In this document: piece by piece, positions 1 to 6,602 of the stretch
How positions within the stretch are numbered: position 1 is the stretch's first letter
Layout: each line of letters starts with the position of its first letter
Source of the DNA: an uncultured Hymenobacter sp.
GTDB lineage: Bacteria; Bacteroidota; Bacteroidia; Cytophagales; Hymenobacteraceae
DNA length: 8,261 bases
NCBI GenBank assembly: GCA_937871705.1
Contig: CALMOO010000098.1
Coordinates: 1-8,261, forward strand
Direction: 5' to 3'
Program-made: the position numbers and the translations under genes
Notes under the pieces: model-generated
The model's database searches: none
Seen by the model: only the letters and a program-made list of their open reading frames with translations
Told to the model about the DNA's origin: nothing

Positions 1-1015
1 GTGGGCCACCGTGCCGCTGCCGCTCACGGGCTCGGCCAGCGTGACGCCGCTCGATGCCCCGCGCAGCAACGATGTGCAGCTAGACGTCACCTCTTGGAAA
101 CAGCCGCTGACGATATACGACTACAACCCAACCACCCGGAAAATAGCTGTTAGCCCCTTTGATGTAAAAGTAAACTACCCCGGCACGGCCGACTTAGTAG
201 TGGAAGAAGTGGAGGCACCTAGCTACGACGGGGCTAAGGTGCCGCTCACCCTAATTTACCGCAAAGGGTTGAAGAAAGATGGCCATGCCGTGTGCTTCAT
301 GACCGGCTATGGGGCTTATGGCATTTCTGCTACCCCCTACTTTAGCACCCGCTACCTGGCTATGCTCAATAAAGGAGTCGTTGTGGCCGTAACGCACCCG
401 CGCGGCGGCTCCGAAAAAGGCCAGACCTGGTACCGCGCCGGCTACCAAACCACCAAGCCCAACACCTGGAAGGACTTTATTGCCTGCGGCGAGTACCTCG
501 TCAAAAACAGCTACACCAGTCCTAGTCACCTCATTGGCGAGGGCACCAGCGCGGGCGGCGTGCTCATTGGCCGGGCCATCACCGAGCGGCCCGATTTATT
601 CGCAGCCGCCATCAGCAACGTGAGCTGCTCCAATGCTATGCGGTTTGAAAACACGCCCAACGGCCCCGTCAATGCCCCCGAGTTTGGCACCATCAAAGAC
701 TCGGTGCAGTGCATGGGCCTTTATGAGATGGACGCTTTTCAGCACGTGAAGCCCGGTACTAAATACCCTGCCGTGCTTTGCGTAGGCGGCATGAACGACC
801 CGCGCGTCATCGTGTGGCAGCCCGGCAAGTTTGCGGCCGCCCTGCAAAGCGCCAGCACCTCGGGCAAGCCCGTGCTCATGCAAGTCAATTACGACAACGG
901 CCACTTCACGGAAGACAAAAAAGTCGCCTTTCGCAACTTCGCCAACATGTATGCCTTCGCCCTCTGGCAAGCCGGCCACCCCGATTTTCAGCCTAAGACA
1001 ATGGCAGTGAAATAA
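1..1015 (+). CDS. Prolyl oligopeptidase family serine peptidase (S9), C-terminal part, 5' truncated
   Basis: The frame is open from base 2 to the TAA at 1013-1015 and gives 337 residues, so the gene begins upstream of the window. A GTG at 11 is in frame but is not the true start, because S9 enzymes are usually about 650-700 residues with an N-terminal beta-propeller. What remains is the alpha/beta-hydrolase peptidase domain. Counting from the codon at 11, the catalytic triad is visible: Ser180 in GEGTSAGG, Asp263 in MNDPRV and His298 in NGHF. The family pattern GYGAYG and THPRGGSEKG (residues 99-136) that forms the oxyanion region is also present. Family members cleave short peptides after proline or basic residues. 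Oligopeptidase B is an alternative, since ITERPDLF resembles it, whereas the NAMRFENT stretch looks more like POP, so substrate preference is left open. A possible signal peptide would lie outside the window. It is convergent with clpP. Confidence 0.93.
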   Translation, partial: WATVPLPLTGSASVTPLDAPRSNDVQLDVTSWKQPLTIYDYNPTTRKIAVSPFDVKVNYPGTADLVVEEVEAPSYDGAKVPLTLIYRKGLKKDGHAVCFMTGYGAYGISATPYFSTRYLAMLNKGVVVAVTHPRGGSEKGQTWYRAGYQTTKPNTWKDFIACGEYLVKNSYTSPSHLIGEGTSAGGVLIGRAITERPDLFAAAISNVSCSNAMRFENTPNGPVNAPEFGTIKDSVQCMGLYEMDAFQHVKPGTKYPAVLCVGGMNDPRVIVWQPGKFAAALQSASTSGKPVLMQVNYDNGHFTEDKKVAFRNFANMYAFALWQAGHPDFQPKTMAVK

Positions 1016-1044
1016 TCTAAGCGCTCCCCAAAACCTAAAAAACA

Positions 1045-1072
1045 AAAAGCCCCGCCAATCAGCGGGGCTTTT
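1045..1072. terminator. Bidirectional intrinsic terminator between the S9 peptidase and clpP
   Basis: A perfect 11-bp stem, AAAAGCCCCGC (1045-1055) with GCGGGGCTTTT (1062-1072), encloses a 6-nt loop. It lies 30 bp after the peptidase stop and 50 bp after the clpP stop on the other strand. On the plus strand the stem runs into four T residues. On the minus strand it is followed by a long T-rich run, the complement of the A-rich bases 1031-1048. It can therefore stop both convergent transcripts. Confidence 0.9.
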
Positions 1073-1122
1073 ATCATCATTAATGGAATTCAAAAAATTC
1101 GGTTAATCCGCGGCTCAGACGA

Positions 1123-1830
1123 CTAGGCAGCCTTTTTTTCCAGCACCTCATCAATCAGGCCATACTCTTTGGCCTCATCGGCACGCATCCAATAGTCGCG
1201 GTCCGAGTTATCATGAATTTCCTGATAGGTTTTGCCGGTGTGCTGCGCCAGAATGTCATACAGTTCCTTCTTGAGCTTCAGAATCTCGCGCGCCGTAATT
1301 TCGATATCCGACGACTGTCCTTGCGCGCCACCCGACGGCTGGTGAATCATCACGCGGGCATGGGGTAGGGCCGAGCGCTTGTCTTTAGCACCGCCGGCAA
1401 GCAGTACGGCACCCATCGAGGCCGCTAAGCCCGTGCAGATGGTGGCTACATCGGGGTTTACATACTGCATGGTATCGTAAATGCCCAAGCCAGCATATAC
1501 CGAGCCACCGGGCGAGTTGATATACAGCAAGATGTCCTTTTTCGAGTCGGCCGACTCCAAGAACAGCATCTGCGCCGTCAGGATGTTGGCGATATAGTCA
1601 TCCACCGCCGTACCTAGAAACACGATGCGGTCCATGATGAGACGCGAAAACACGTCAATCTCACGGAAATTTTGCGGGCGCTCTTCAATAACCGAACGAG
1701 TCATATTAGTCGGTAGCATCAGGCCGCCGCGCACTTGGCCTTCTACGTGTTGTATATATTGGTCAACACCCAATCCGTTAAGACCTTGGCCCTTAACGGC
1801 AAACTTGCGAAACTCTTGTTTATTCAGCAT
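1123..1830 (-). CDS. clpP: ATP-dependent Clp protease proteolytic subunit ClpP
   Basis: The product has 235 residues and is the serine peptidase subunit that assembles as a tetradecameric barrel and degrades proteins fed in by ClpX or ClpC-type ATPases in the cytoplasm. The S14 catalytic triad is intact: Ser138 in AASMGA, His163 in MIHQPSGG and Asp212 in the DRDYWM segment. Other hallmarks are INSPGGSV (105-111) and EAKEYGLIDEVL near the C-terminus. The protein is longer than the roughly 200-residue E. coli enzyme because of an N-terminal extension of about 40 residues, which may be a propeptide or a lineage-specific segment. The ATG at 1828-1830 has no Shine-Dalgarno sequence, only a T-rich leader, as is usual in Bacteroidota. 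It lies downstream of tig but is separated from it by a strong terminator and a palindromic repeat, so it probably has its own promoter. clpX does not follow; the next gene is convergent. Confidence 0.98.
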   Translation of the reverse strand: MLNKQEFRKFAVKGQGLNGLGVDQYIQHVEGQVRGGLMLPTNMTRSVIEERPQNFREIDVFSRLIMDRIVFLGTAVDDYIANILTAQMLFLESADSKKDILLYINSPGGSVYAGLGIYDTMQYVNPDVATICTGLAASMGAVLLAGGAKDKRSALPHARVMIHQPSGGAQGQSSDIEITAREILKLKKELYDILAQHTGKTYQEIHDNSDRDYWMRADEAKEYGLIDEVLEKKAA

Positions 1831-1842
1831 GGGTTGAAAATA

Positions 1843-1854
1843 GGGGGTAGGGAT
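1843..1854 (-). repeat. Copy 1 of the ATCCCTACCCCC motif (upstream of clpP)
   Basis: Read on the minus strand this is ATCCCTACCCCC, beginning 24 bp and ending 12 bp before the clpP ATG. It is the shortest of four similar copies in the window and lacks the trailing CTC. It lies in the clpP leader in the sense direction. Confidence 0.55.
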
Positions 1855-1913
1855 GAAGCCTACCCGTGTTCAGAAACAAAAGACGAGTAAAGCAGACGAA
1901 TGTTGTAACACGC

Positions 1914-1980
1914 TGTAGCGCGGACTCTGCAGTCTGCGTATCGAGCATCTCAGCACGCAAACCCTAGAGTCCACGCCACA
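1914..1980. repeat. Imperfect palindromic intergenic repeat (REP/MITE-like)
   Basis: Outer inverted arms TGTAGCGCGGACTCT (1914-1928) and AGAGTCCACGCCACA (1966-1980) match at 13 of 15 positions and bound a 67-bp unit. Inside the left end is a second hairpin: CGCGGACT (1919-1926), loop CTGC, AGTCTGCG (1931-1938), with seven Watson-Crick pairs and one G-T pair. The two structures share the left arm and are mutually exclusive. No coding sequence lies in it. Its place between the tig terminator and the clpP gene is typical of small dispersed palindromes. That it is genome-repeated is an inference; only one copy is in the window. Confidence 0.6.
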
Positions 1981-1982
1981 AC

Positions 1983-2014
1983 AAAAAAGCCTTTACGCGA
2001 GGCGTAAAGGCTTT
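1983..2014 (-). terminator. Intrinsic terminator of tig
   Basis: A 13-bp perfect stem, AAAGCCTTTACGC (1986-1998) with GCGTAAAGGCTTT (2002-2014), has a 3-nt loop. Read on the minus strand it begins 26 bp after the tig stop codon and runs into six T residues (complement of A1983-1988). It should limit read-through from tig into clpP. Confidence 0.92.
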
Positions 2015-2039
2015 CTTAAAACTTCAACTAAACCGAAGG

Positions 2040-3374
2040 CTACCCCTCGTTTTGGTTGCGGAATTCTTCGGCCGTTACGGGCTCATCCGTAACAACAACT
2101 TTGCCACGCAGGGCTTCCACTACTTTTTCTGCCAGAATGGCCTCGTACTCCTGCACGTAGTTTTTGCCATTCTCCTGCTTGAGGTAGTTGTCAGCAAAAC
2201 CTACCATACCCTGGCGCATCTCGTCGGTTAGCTGCATGCCGCCGCCAAACTGGCCCAGAATCTTGTCAAGCACGCGGCTACGAATTTCGTCAGTTTCCAC
2301 TTTCAAGCCCATGTCCTCCACCACTTTGTTGCGGATGAGGCTCCACTTCAGTTCGCGCTCGTAGTCGGTGTAATGCTGCTCTACAGTGGCTGCGTCCAGC
2401 TTGCCTTCATTGGCGCGCACCAGCCACTTCTTGAAGAACTCAGTAGGAATACGAATGGGGGTAGCGTCAATCATCGCGTCGATGAGGCGACGGTTCACCA
2501 AGCTATCCGACTCACGGTCGTAGTTCTGCTGAATCGTCTCGGTTACCTTCTGGTCGTATTCCTCTTTCGACGAAACTGTCTCGGGGCCAAATACTTTGTC
2601 GAACAACTCTTGGTTGTGCTCTGGAGCAGCCGTACGGTTGACTTTCTCCACTTCCAGCTCGTAGTCGCCAGTAGCTGCGGCAGCTTCCTCACGGCTCAAG
2701 CCCGAAAAGCTGCGGATAGCGCCCGCATCACCACCAAAAGCATCGCTCAAGTCAAACGTCAACGTATCACCAGCCTTCACGCCGATAAAGCGCTCCTGGC
2801 CGTTCTTCACTTTATTGATGGGTAGCAATACCGTTTGGCCTTCGCCTTCGGTACCAGCCTTCTTCAGCTTGCCAAACAGATAGTCGTCAGCCTCCGAAAC
2901 CTCGGGGTTCGTAGTCTCGCCGTACTGACGAGTGATTTGCTCGTGCGTTTCAGCCAGCGTAGCCTCATCAAGCGAAATCTGCGGGCGCTTCAACGCAATT
3001 TGGCTGTCGGCGGGCAACTCAAATTCGGGTAGCAGGCCTAGCTCAAACTGAAAGTCAAATGCCTTGTCCGTGTCGAAGTCGACATTACTCGGCACCGGCA
3101 GCGGCTCACCCAGAATCTTAACGTTGTTTTCTTTCAGGTAAGTATCCACGCTGCTGCCTAGCAGGCGGTTTACTTCGTCGGCTAAGATACCTTTGCCGTA
3201 CATCTTGCGCACCAGCCCAGCCGGCACTTTGCCCGGGCGGAAGCCTTTGAACTGCGCTTTTTTGCTGGTTTCCTTGATTTGCTTTTCTACAGCGTCGCTG
3301 TAGTCGGCTTCGTCGAGATGCACGTTTAACAGCCCGGTTAGCTGCTCCTCATTGCGGTCAAGCGTAATATTCAA
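2040..3374 (-). CDS. tig: Trigger factor (ribosome-associated chaperone), TTG start
   Basis: The 444-residue product is the chaperone that docks near ribosomal protein L23 at the exit tunnel and shields nascent chains. The ribosome-binding signature GFRPGKVP is at residues 44-51 in the N-terminal domain (about 1-120). The middle region (about 155-250), which should be the FKBP-like prolyl isomerase domain, is poorly conserved and lacks the usual GFExG-type core, so isomerase activity is doubtful. The C-terminal helical chaperone arms (about 255-425) are charged and helix-rich. The start codon at 3374 is TTG. A stop (TAG) lies six codons upstream in frame and the next Met is residue 58, inside the signature domain. 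The N-terminus MNITLDRNEEQ also fits the family, so TTG is well supported. There is no Shine-Dalgarno sequence. A terminator follows, and upstream on the same strand is tRNA-Leu with its own terminator. Confidence 0.96.
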   Translation of the reverse strand: MNITLDRNEEQLTGLLNVHLDEADYSDAVEKQIKETSKKAQFKGFRPGKVPAGLVRKMYGKGILADEVNRLLGSSVDTYLKENNVKILGEPLPVPSNVDFDTDKAFDFQFELGLLPEFELPADSQIALKRPQISLDEATLAETHEQITRQYGETTNPEVSEADDYLFGKLKKAGTEGEGQTVLLPINKVKNGQERFIGVKAGDTLTFDLSDAFGGDAGAIRSFSGLSREEAAAATGDYELEVEKVNRTAAPEHNQELFDKVFGPETVSSKEEYDQKVTETIQQNYDRESDSLVNRRLIDAMIDATPIRIPTEFFKKWLVRANEGKLDAATVEQHYTDYERELKWSLIRNKVVEDMGLKVETDEIRSRVLDKILGQFGGGMQLTDEMRQGMVGFADNYLKQENGKNYVQEYEAILAEKVVEALRGKVVVTDEPVTAEEFRNQNEG

Positions 3375-3384
3375 AACGGTGGGA

Positions 3385-3400
3385 GCAAGCTAAGGCTTGC
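3385..3400 (-). promoter_or_regulatory. Small hairpin in the tig leader
   Basis: A perfect 6-bp inverted repeat, GCAAGC with GCTTGC around a 4-nt spacer, lies 11 bp upstream of the tig TTG start. It could fold in the tig mRNA leader or act as an operator. No good promoter was found between it and the tRNA terminator, so its role is unknown. Confidence 0.3.
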
Positions 3401-3414
3401 CAGTCGGAAAGGTT

Positions 3415-3447
3415 AAAAGAAAAGCCCCCAACTACGTAGCCAGGGGC
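3415..3447 (-). terminator. Intrinsic terminator of tRNA-Leu
   Basis: Read on the minus strand, a GCCCC/GGGGC stem closes a longer helix with three G-U/U-G pairs and an inner GCTACGTAG segment (3424-3447). It is followed by TTTTCTTTT (complement of 3415-3423). It starts 17 bp after the tRNA 3' end and ends 41 bp before the tig start, which separates the two transcripts. Confidence 0.75.
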
Positions 3448-3464
3448 CTATTCAACTTGAAAAG

Positions 3465-3546
3465 TGCGGATGGAGGGACTCGAACCCACACACCTTACGG
3501 AACCAGAGCCTAAATCTGGCGCGTCTACCAATTTCGCCACATCCGC
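3465..3546 (-). tRNA. tRNA-Leu, anticodon UAG
   Basis: An 82-nt class II cloverleaf can be drawn fully. The acceptor is GCGGATG/CATCCGC with discriminator A at 3465. The D stem is GCG/CGC. The anticodon stem is CCAGA/TCTGG around loop TTTAGGC, with anticodon TAG at 3510-3512 (read as the complement). A 13-nt variable arm is followed by a T arm with loop TTCGAGT. The UAG anticodon reads CUN leucine codons. CCA is not encoded. The T stem GTGGG/CCCTC contains one T-T mismatch at positions 50:64, where a G-T or Watson-Crick pair is expected. The promoter is at 3574-3605 and the terminator at 3415-3447. Confidence 0.97.
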
Positions 3547-3573
3547 GGAGCGCAGCCGTTCGCTGCGGGGCCG

Positions 3574-3605
3574 CAAAGGTACTAAGGATTGGGCAGCTTC
3601 GCAAA
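3574..3605 (-). promoter_or_regulatory. Bacteroidetes-type promoter of tRNA-Leu
   Basis: On the minus strand, the -33 element TTTG (complement of 3602-3605) is followed after 20 bp by TACCTTTG (complement of 3574-3581). This is an exact match to the Bacteroidetes primary-sigma consensus TTTG-N19-21-TAnnTTTG. Transcription would start near 3567, leaving a leader of about 20 nt before the tRNA 5' end at 3546. That leader contains a 6-bp hairpin (CGCAGC/GCTGCG, 3551-3567) just ahead of the RNase P cleavage site. No equally good match was found in front of the protein genes here. Confidence 0.82.
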
Positions 3606-3670
3606 ACCCAGGCTTTAATAAAGTCAACCAGTGCCACCTTTCAACTCAGAAGCTTGTTATTTGTAGTATC

Positions 3671-5878
3671 ATGTCCCCCGTAATTGACCTCGAAGCCGAA
3701 CGCCAGGAGATACTCCGCCAGTACCGCCGCCTGCTGCGTACTGCCAAGCCGTACTTAAAGGATGGCGATACCAAGTTGATAAAGAAGGCTTTTAACCAAA
3801 GCCGCGAAGCGCACAAAGACATGCGCCGCAAATCGGGTGAGCCTTACATTCTGCACCCGCTGGCCGTAGCGCAGATTGCGGTCGAAGAAATTGGTTTGGG
3901 TACCACGAGTATCGTAGCGGCGCTGCTGCACGACGTAGTAGAAGATACGCCTACCGAAATCTCGGACGTTGAGCGCGACTTTGGCCCTAAGGTGGCTCGC
4001 ATCGTGGAGGGGCTAACCAAGATTTCGGGCGTTTTTGAGCAGGGCACCAGCGAGCAAGCCGAAAACTTCCGCAAAATGCTGCTCACGCTGAGCGAGGACG
4101 TGCGCGTCATTCTGATAAAGCTGGCCGACCGCCTGCACAACATGCGCACCCTCGACTCGATGCCGCGCCATAAGCAGCTTAAGATTGCGTCCGAAACCAT
4201 CTATCTCTACGCGCCGCTGGCGCACCGCCTCGGCCTCTACGCCATTAAAACGGAGCTTGAGGACCTGCACCTGAAGTACACCGACACTGAGATTTATGCC
4301 GAGCTGAAGGGTAAGGTAAAACAGAGCCAAAGCGCTCGTAATCGCTTCATCAAGGAGTTTGTGCAGCCCATTGATGAGGAACTGAAAGCCCAAGGGTTCA
4401 GCTACGAAATCAAGGGTAGGCCAAAAAGTATCTATTCGATTCTTAAGAAGATGCGCAAGCAAAACGTGACCTTTGAGGAGGTGTACGACCTGTTTGCTAT
4501 CCGTGTCATTCTGGACGTGCCCGCTGACCAAGAGAAGGCTGCTTGTTGGCAGGTATACTCCATTGTCACCGATTTTTATCAGCCAAATCCTGACCGCTTA
4601 CGCGACTGGGTGAGCACGCCGAAAGCTAACGGCTATGAAAGCCTGCACACCACCGTTATGTCGCATCCCGGCCAGTGGGTAGAGGTGCAAATTCGCTCGC
4701 GGCGCATGGACGACATCGCCGAAAAAGGCTACGCCGCCCACTGGAAATACAAGGATACTGGCAGCCTCCAGCCCGAATCGACGCTTGAAGCGTGGGTAAA
4801 CCGCGTGCGTGAAATGCTGGAAACCAATAACTCCAGCGCGCTGGAATTCATGGATGAGTTCCGGCAAAACCTGTTTGTGAAGGAGGTTTATACCTTCACG
4901 CCCAAAGGCAAGCTCGTCATTCTACCCGATAAGGCAACCGCGCTCGACTTTGCCTTCGATATTCACACGCACATTGGGCTGCACTGCCTCGGGGCGAAGG
5001 TGAACCAAAAGCTGGAGCCTTTCAGCTACCAGCTGCGTAATGGCGACCAGGTTGAGATTCTGACTTCGCACAAGCAGCGCCCTACCCCCGAGTGGCTTAA
5101 CTACGTGATTACCACCAAGGCGCGAACCCGCATCAAAGATTTTTTGCGCGACGATAAGCGCTCGAAAGCTGATGATGGCAAGTTCATCCTTGAAAAACGA
5201 CTGGAGCTTATTGGCGTCGAAAGCACGCCCGAAAACTTCCAGCGCCTGCTCACCTACTTCAATGTGGCCAACATCCAAGAGTTCTACTACCGCTTGGCAG
5301 TAGGGCAGCTCGATGGTCGTGAGATTCGTGACTCGCTTTTCAAGCCAGCGCCTGTTGAGCCGCGTGTCAACTCGGTGTTAGAACCCAAAAAGTTCGACCA
5401 CGAAGTGCAGAAAATCAGGGGTATTCGCCCCGATATGCTGGTGGTAGGCGAGCGCACCGACAAATTTAACCACAGCTTGGCCCGCTGCTGCAACCCAATT
5501 CCGGGCGACGACGTGTTTGGTTTCGAAACCGAATCTGGCCTTATTATTCACCGCACTAGCTGCCACCGGGCCGTCGATTTGATGTCGAACTACGGCAACC
5601 GCATCGTGCGCGCCAAATGGACCGACCAGCTGGAACTCGCCTTTCTGGCCGGCATTCGCCTTAAAGGCTCTGACCGGGTAGGAATTGTGAACGACGTCAC
5701 GCGTATCATCTCTACCAGCCTCAAGGTGAATATGCGCTCTATCACCGTCGATGCCAACGACGGCTTCTTTGAAGGGCAAATTTTGGTGTTTGTAAATGAC
5801 ACTGACCACCTAGATAAGCTCATTCAGCGCCTGTCTAAAGTGAGCGGAGTGCTGCAAGTCGAGCGCTTCGATTCGTGA
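3671..5878 (+). CDS. Bifunctional (p)ppGpp synthetase/hydrolase, long RSH (Rel/SpoT) family
   Basis: The product has 735 residues, the usual length of a long RelA/SpoT homologue, which makes and degrades the stringent-response alarmone (p)ppGpp. Both catalytic halves look intact. The HD hydrolase domain (about 40-200) has H62 in LHPLAV, the HD pair H87-D88 with E91-D92 in LLHDVVEDTP, and LADRLHNMRT (151-160). The synthetase domain (about 235-360) has GRPKSIYSI (249-257), YDLFAIRV (272-279), KANGYESLHTT (318-328) and EVQIRS (338-343). Regulatory parts follow: a TGS domain (about 405-465), a Cys-rich motif with C606-C607 and C630, and a C-terminal ACT domain (about 654-732). The frame is open back to 3464, but that stretch overlaps tRNA-Leu. 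The ATG at 3671 directly before the conserved N-terminus is the natural start. The gene is divergent from the tRNA across 124 bp. fur follows 45 bp after the stop with no terminator. Whether to call it rel or spoT is uncertain. Confidence 0.97.
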   Translation: MSPVIDLEAERQEILRQYRRLLRTAKPYLKDGDTKLIKKAFNQSREAHKDMRRKSGEPYILHPLAVAQIAVEEIGLGTTSIVAALLHDVVEDTPTEISDVERDFGPKVARIVEGLTKISGVFEQGTSEQAENFRKMLLTLSEDVRVILIKLADRLHNMRTLDSMPRHKQLKIASETIYLYAPLAHRLGLYAIKTELEDLHLKYTDTEIYAELKGKVKQSQSARNRFIKEFVQPIDEELKAQGFSYEIKGRPKSIYSILKKMRKQNVTFEEVYDLFAIRVILDVPADQEKAACWQVYSIVTDFYQPNPDRLRDWVSTPKANGYESLHTTVMSHPGQWVEVQIRSRRMDDIAEKGYAAHWKYKDTGSLQPESTLEAWVNRVREMLETNNSSALEFMDEFRQNLFVKEVYTFTPKGKLVILPDKATALDFAFDIHTHIGLHCLGAKVNQKLEPFSYQLRNGDQVEILTSHKQRPTPEWLNYVITTKARTRIKDFLRDDKRSKADDGKFILEKRLELIGVESTPENFQRLLTYFNVANIQEFYYRLAVGQLDGREIRDSLFKPAPVEPRVNSVLEPKKFDHEVQKIRGIRPDMLVVGERTDKFNHSLARCCNPIPGDDVFGFETESGLIIHRTSCHRAVDLMSNYGNRIVRAKWTDQLELAFLAGIRLKGSDRVGIVNDVTRIISTSLKVNMRSITVDANDGFFEGQILVFVNDTDHLDKLIQRLSKVSGVLQVERFDS

Positions 5879-5923
5879 CCTTTTGCTGGCTGCCTTTGTT
5901 ATAGCTTCTTATTAGCAATTTCT

Positions 5924-6535
5924 GTGAAGACTGACCTCCAATCCCTACCCCCCTCGGTGCCAGCAATTGGCCTAGGCTCCAGCCTTGGCGGCTCTACCGA
6001 AACGGGCTATGCGGCGCGCCACACTCCCAGCGCTGCCAGCCAAGCCACACTTAATACCGACCGGCTCGAAGAAGTTAAAAAAATATTTACGGCTCATCTT
6101 GAGAATAAAGGTTTGCGTAAAACGGCCGAGCGGTACGCTATTCTCGAAGAGATTTATGCCCGCTCTGGGCACTTCGACGTGGAGGAGTTGTACGCGGGCA
6201 TGAAGGAGCGCAACCTGCAAGTGAGCCGCGCCACTGTGTATAATACCCTAGACTTGCTTGTGGAGCAGGGCTTGGTAAGCAAGCATCAGTTTGGCCGTAA
6301 CCTTGCGCAATACGAAAAAAGCTACGGCTACCGGCAGCACGACCACGTTATTTGCACCGAGTGCCACAAGGTAGTTGAGTTTTGCGACCCGCGCATCCAT
6401 GGCATCCAAACTATGGTAGGCGACCTGTTGAATTTTCATATCCTGCATCACTCCTTAAATTTGTACGGCATTTGTGGTGATTGCCGGGCCAAAGCGGCCA
6501 TCCCTACCCCCCCTCTTACGCAGCTACCAGCTTAA
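5924..6535 (+). CDS. Fur-family metal-dependent transcriptional regulator
   Basis: The product has 203 residues with the Fur fold. The winged helix (about 55-125) contains GLRKTAERYAIL and the recognition segment SRATVYNTLDLL (101-112). The C-terminal domain has HDHVICTECHKVVEF (139-153) and GICGDC (182-187). C144-x2-C147 and C184-x2-C187 form the structural zinc site. H83, H139, H141 and H172 are candidates for the regulatory metal site. The sequence cannot separate Fur, Zur and PerR roles. The family core begins near residue 48, so the first ~47 residues are an unusual Pro/Ser/Gly-rich extension. No ATG, and no start codon other than GTG at 5924 and 5957, lies in frame before the core; the one at 5924 follows the rel stop by 45 bp. 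Both ends of the ORF run over a C-rich repeat (5941-5955 and 6500-6515), giving PPS near the start and PTPPLTQLPA at the end. It is probably transcribed with rel upstream and the STAS gene downstream. Confidence 0.93.
   Translation: MKTDLQSLPPSVPAIGLGSSLGGSTETGYAARHTPSAASQATLNTDRLEEVKKIFTAHLENKGLRKTAERYAILEEIYARSGHFDVEELYAGMKERNLQVSRATVYNTLDLLVEQGLVSKHQFGRNLAQYEKSYGYRQHDHVICTECHKVVEFCDPRIHGIQTMVGDLLNFHILHHSLNLYGICGDCRAKAAIPTPPLTQLPA
5941..5955 (+). repeat. Copy 2 of the ATCCCTACCCCCCTC motif (start of the fur ORF)
   Basis: ATCCCTACCCCCCTC lies 15 bp after the GTG at 5924 and ends just before the alternative in-frame GTG at 5957. If translation starts at 5957 this copy is non-coding leader; otherwise it encodes part of SLPPS. 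Confidence 0.6.
6500..6515 (+). repeat. Copy 3 of the motif (end of the fur ORF)
   Basis: ATCCCTACCCCCCCTC (one extra C) is in direct orientation to copy 2, 559 bp further on. It encodes the Ile-Pro-Thr-Pro-Pro-Leu stretch in the last residues of the Fur protein, beyond the zinc-binding CxxC and so beyond the conserved domain. Confidence 0.6.
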
Positions 6536-6602
6536 CCATCCCTCTAAACTGCTTGGCGCCTAAGTAGCGGCGTACATAGCTAGCTAGGAATGGGATAACA
6601 GA

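Noticed and set aside
596..1093. Minus-strand ORF of 165 codons antisense to the S9 peptidase
   Set aside because: It covers the catalytic region of a clear peptidase and the terminator, with no protein-family motif.
1129..1140. A_AAA_AAG slippery heptamer at the end of clpP
   Set aside because: It is in the right phase for -1 slippage, but the shifted frame stops within a few codons and no convincing downstream structure is seen, so it would only change the last residues.
2373..2825. Plus-strand ORF of 150 codons inside tig
   Set aside because: It is antisense to a well-supported gene and has no motif or leader of its own.
3188..3195. TACCTTTG on the plus strand inside tig, matching a -7 element
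   Set aside because: No TTG-type -33 element lies 19-21 bp upstream, and it would drive only antisense RNA.
3452..3637. Minus-strand ORF of 61 codons
   Set aside because: It spans the tRNA-Leu and its promoter; such tRNA-derived ORFs are spurious.
3464..3670. Upstream extension of the rel reading frame over the tRNA
   Set aside because: The extra 69 codons overlap a clear tRNA-Leu gene on the other strand, and the conserved N-terminus begins at the ATG at 3671.
4013..4531. Minus-strand ORF of 172 codons inside rel
   Set aside because: It is fully antisense to conserved rel domains and has no recognisable motif; high G+C produces long antisense frames.
5378..5809. Minus-strand ORF of 143 codons inside rel
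   Set aside because: It is antisense to the Cys-rich and ACT domains of rel; a frame shadow.
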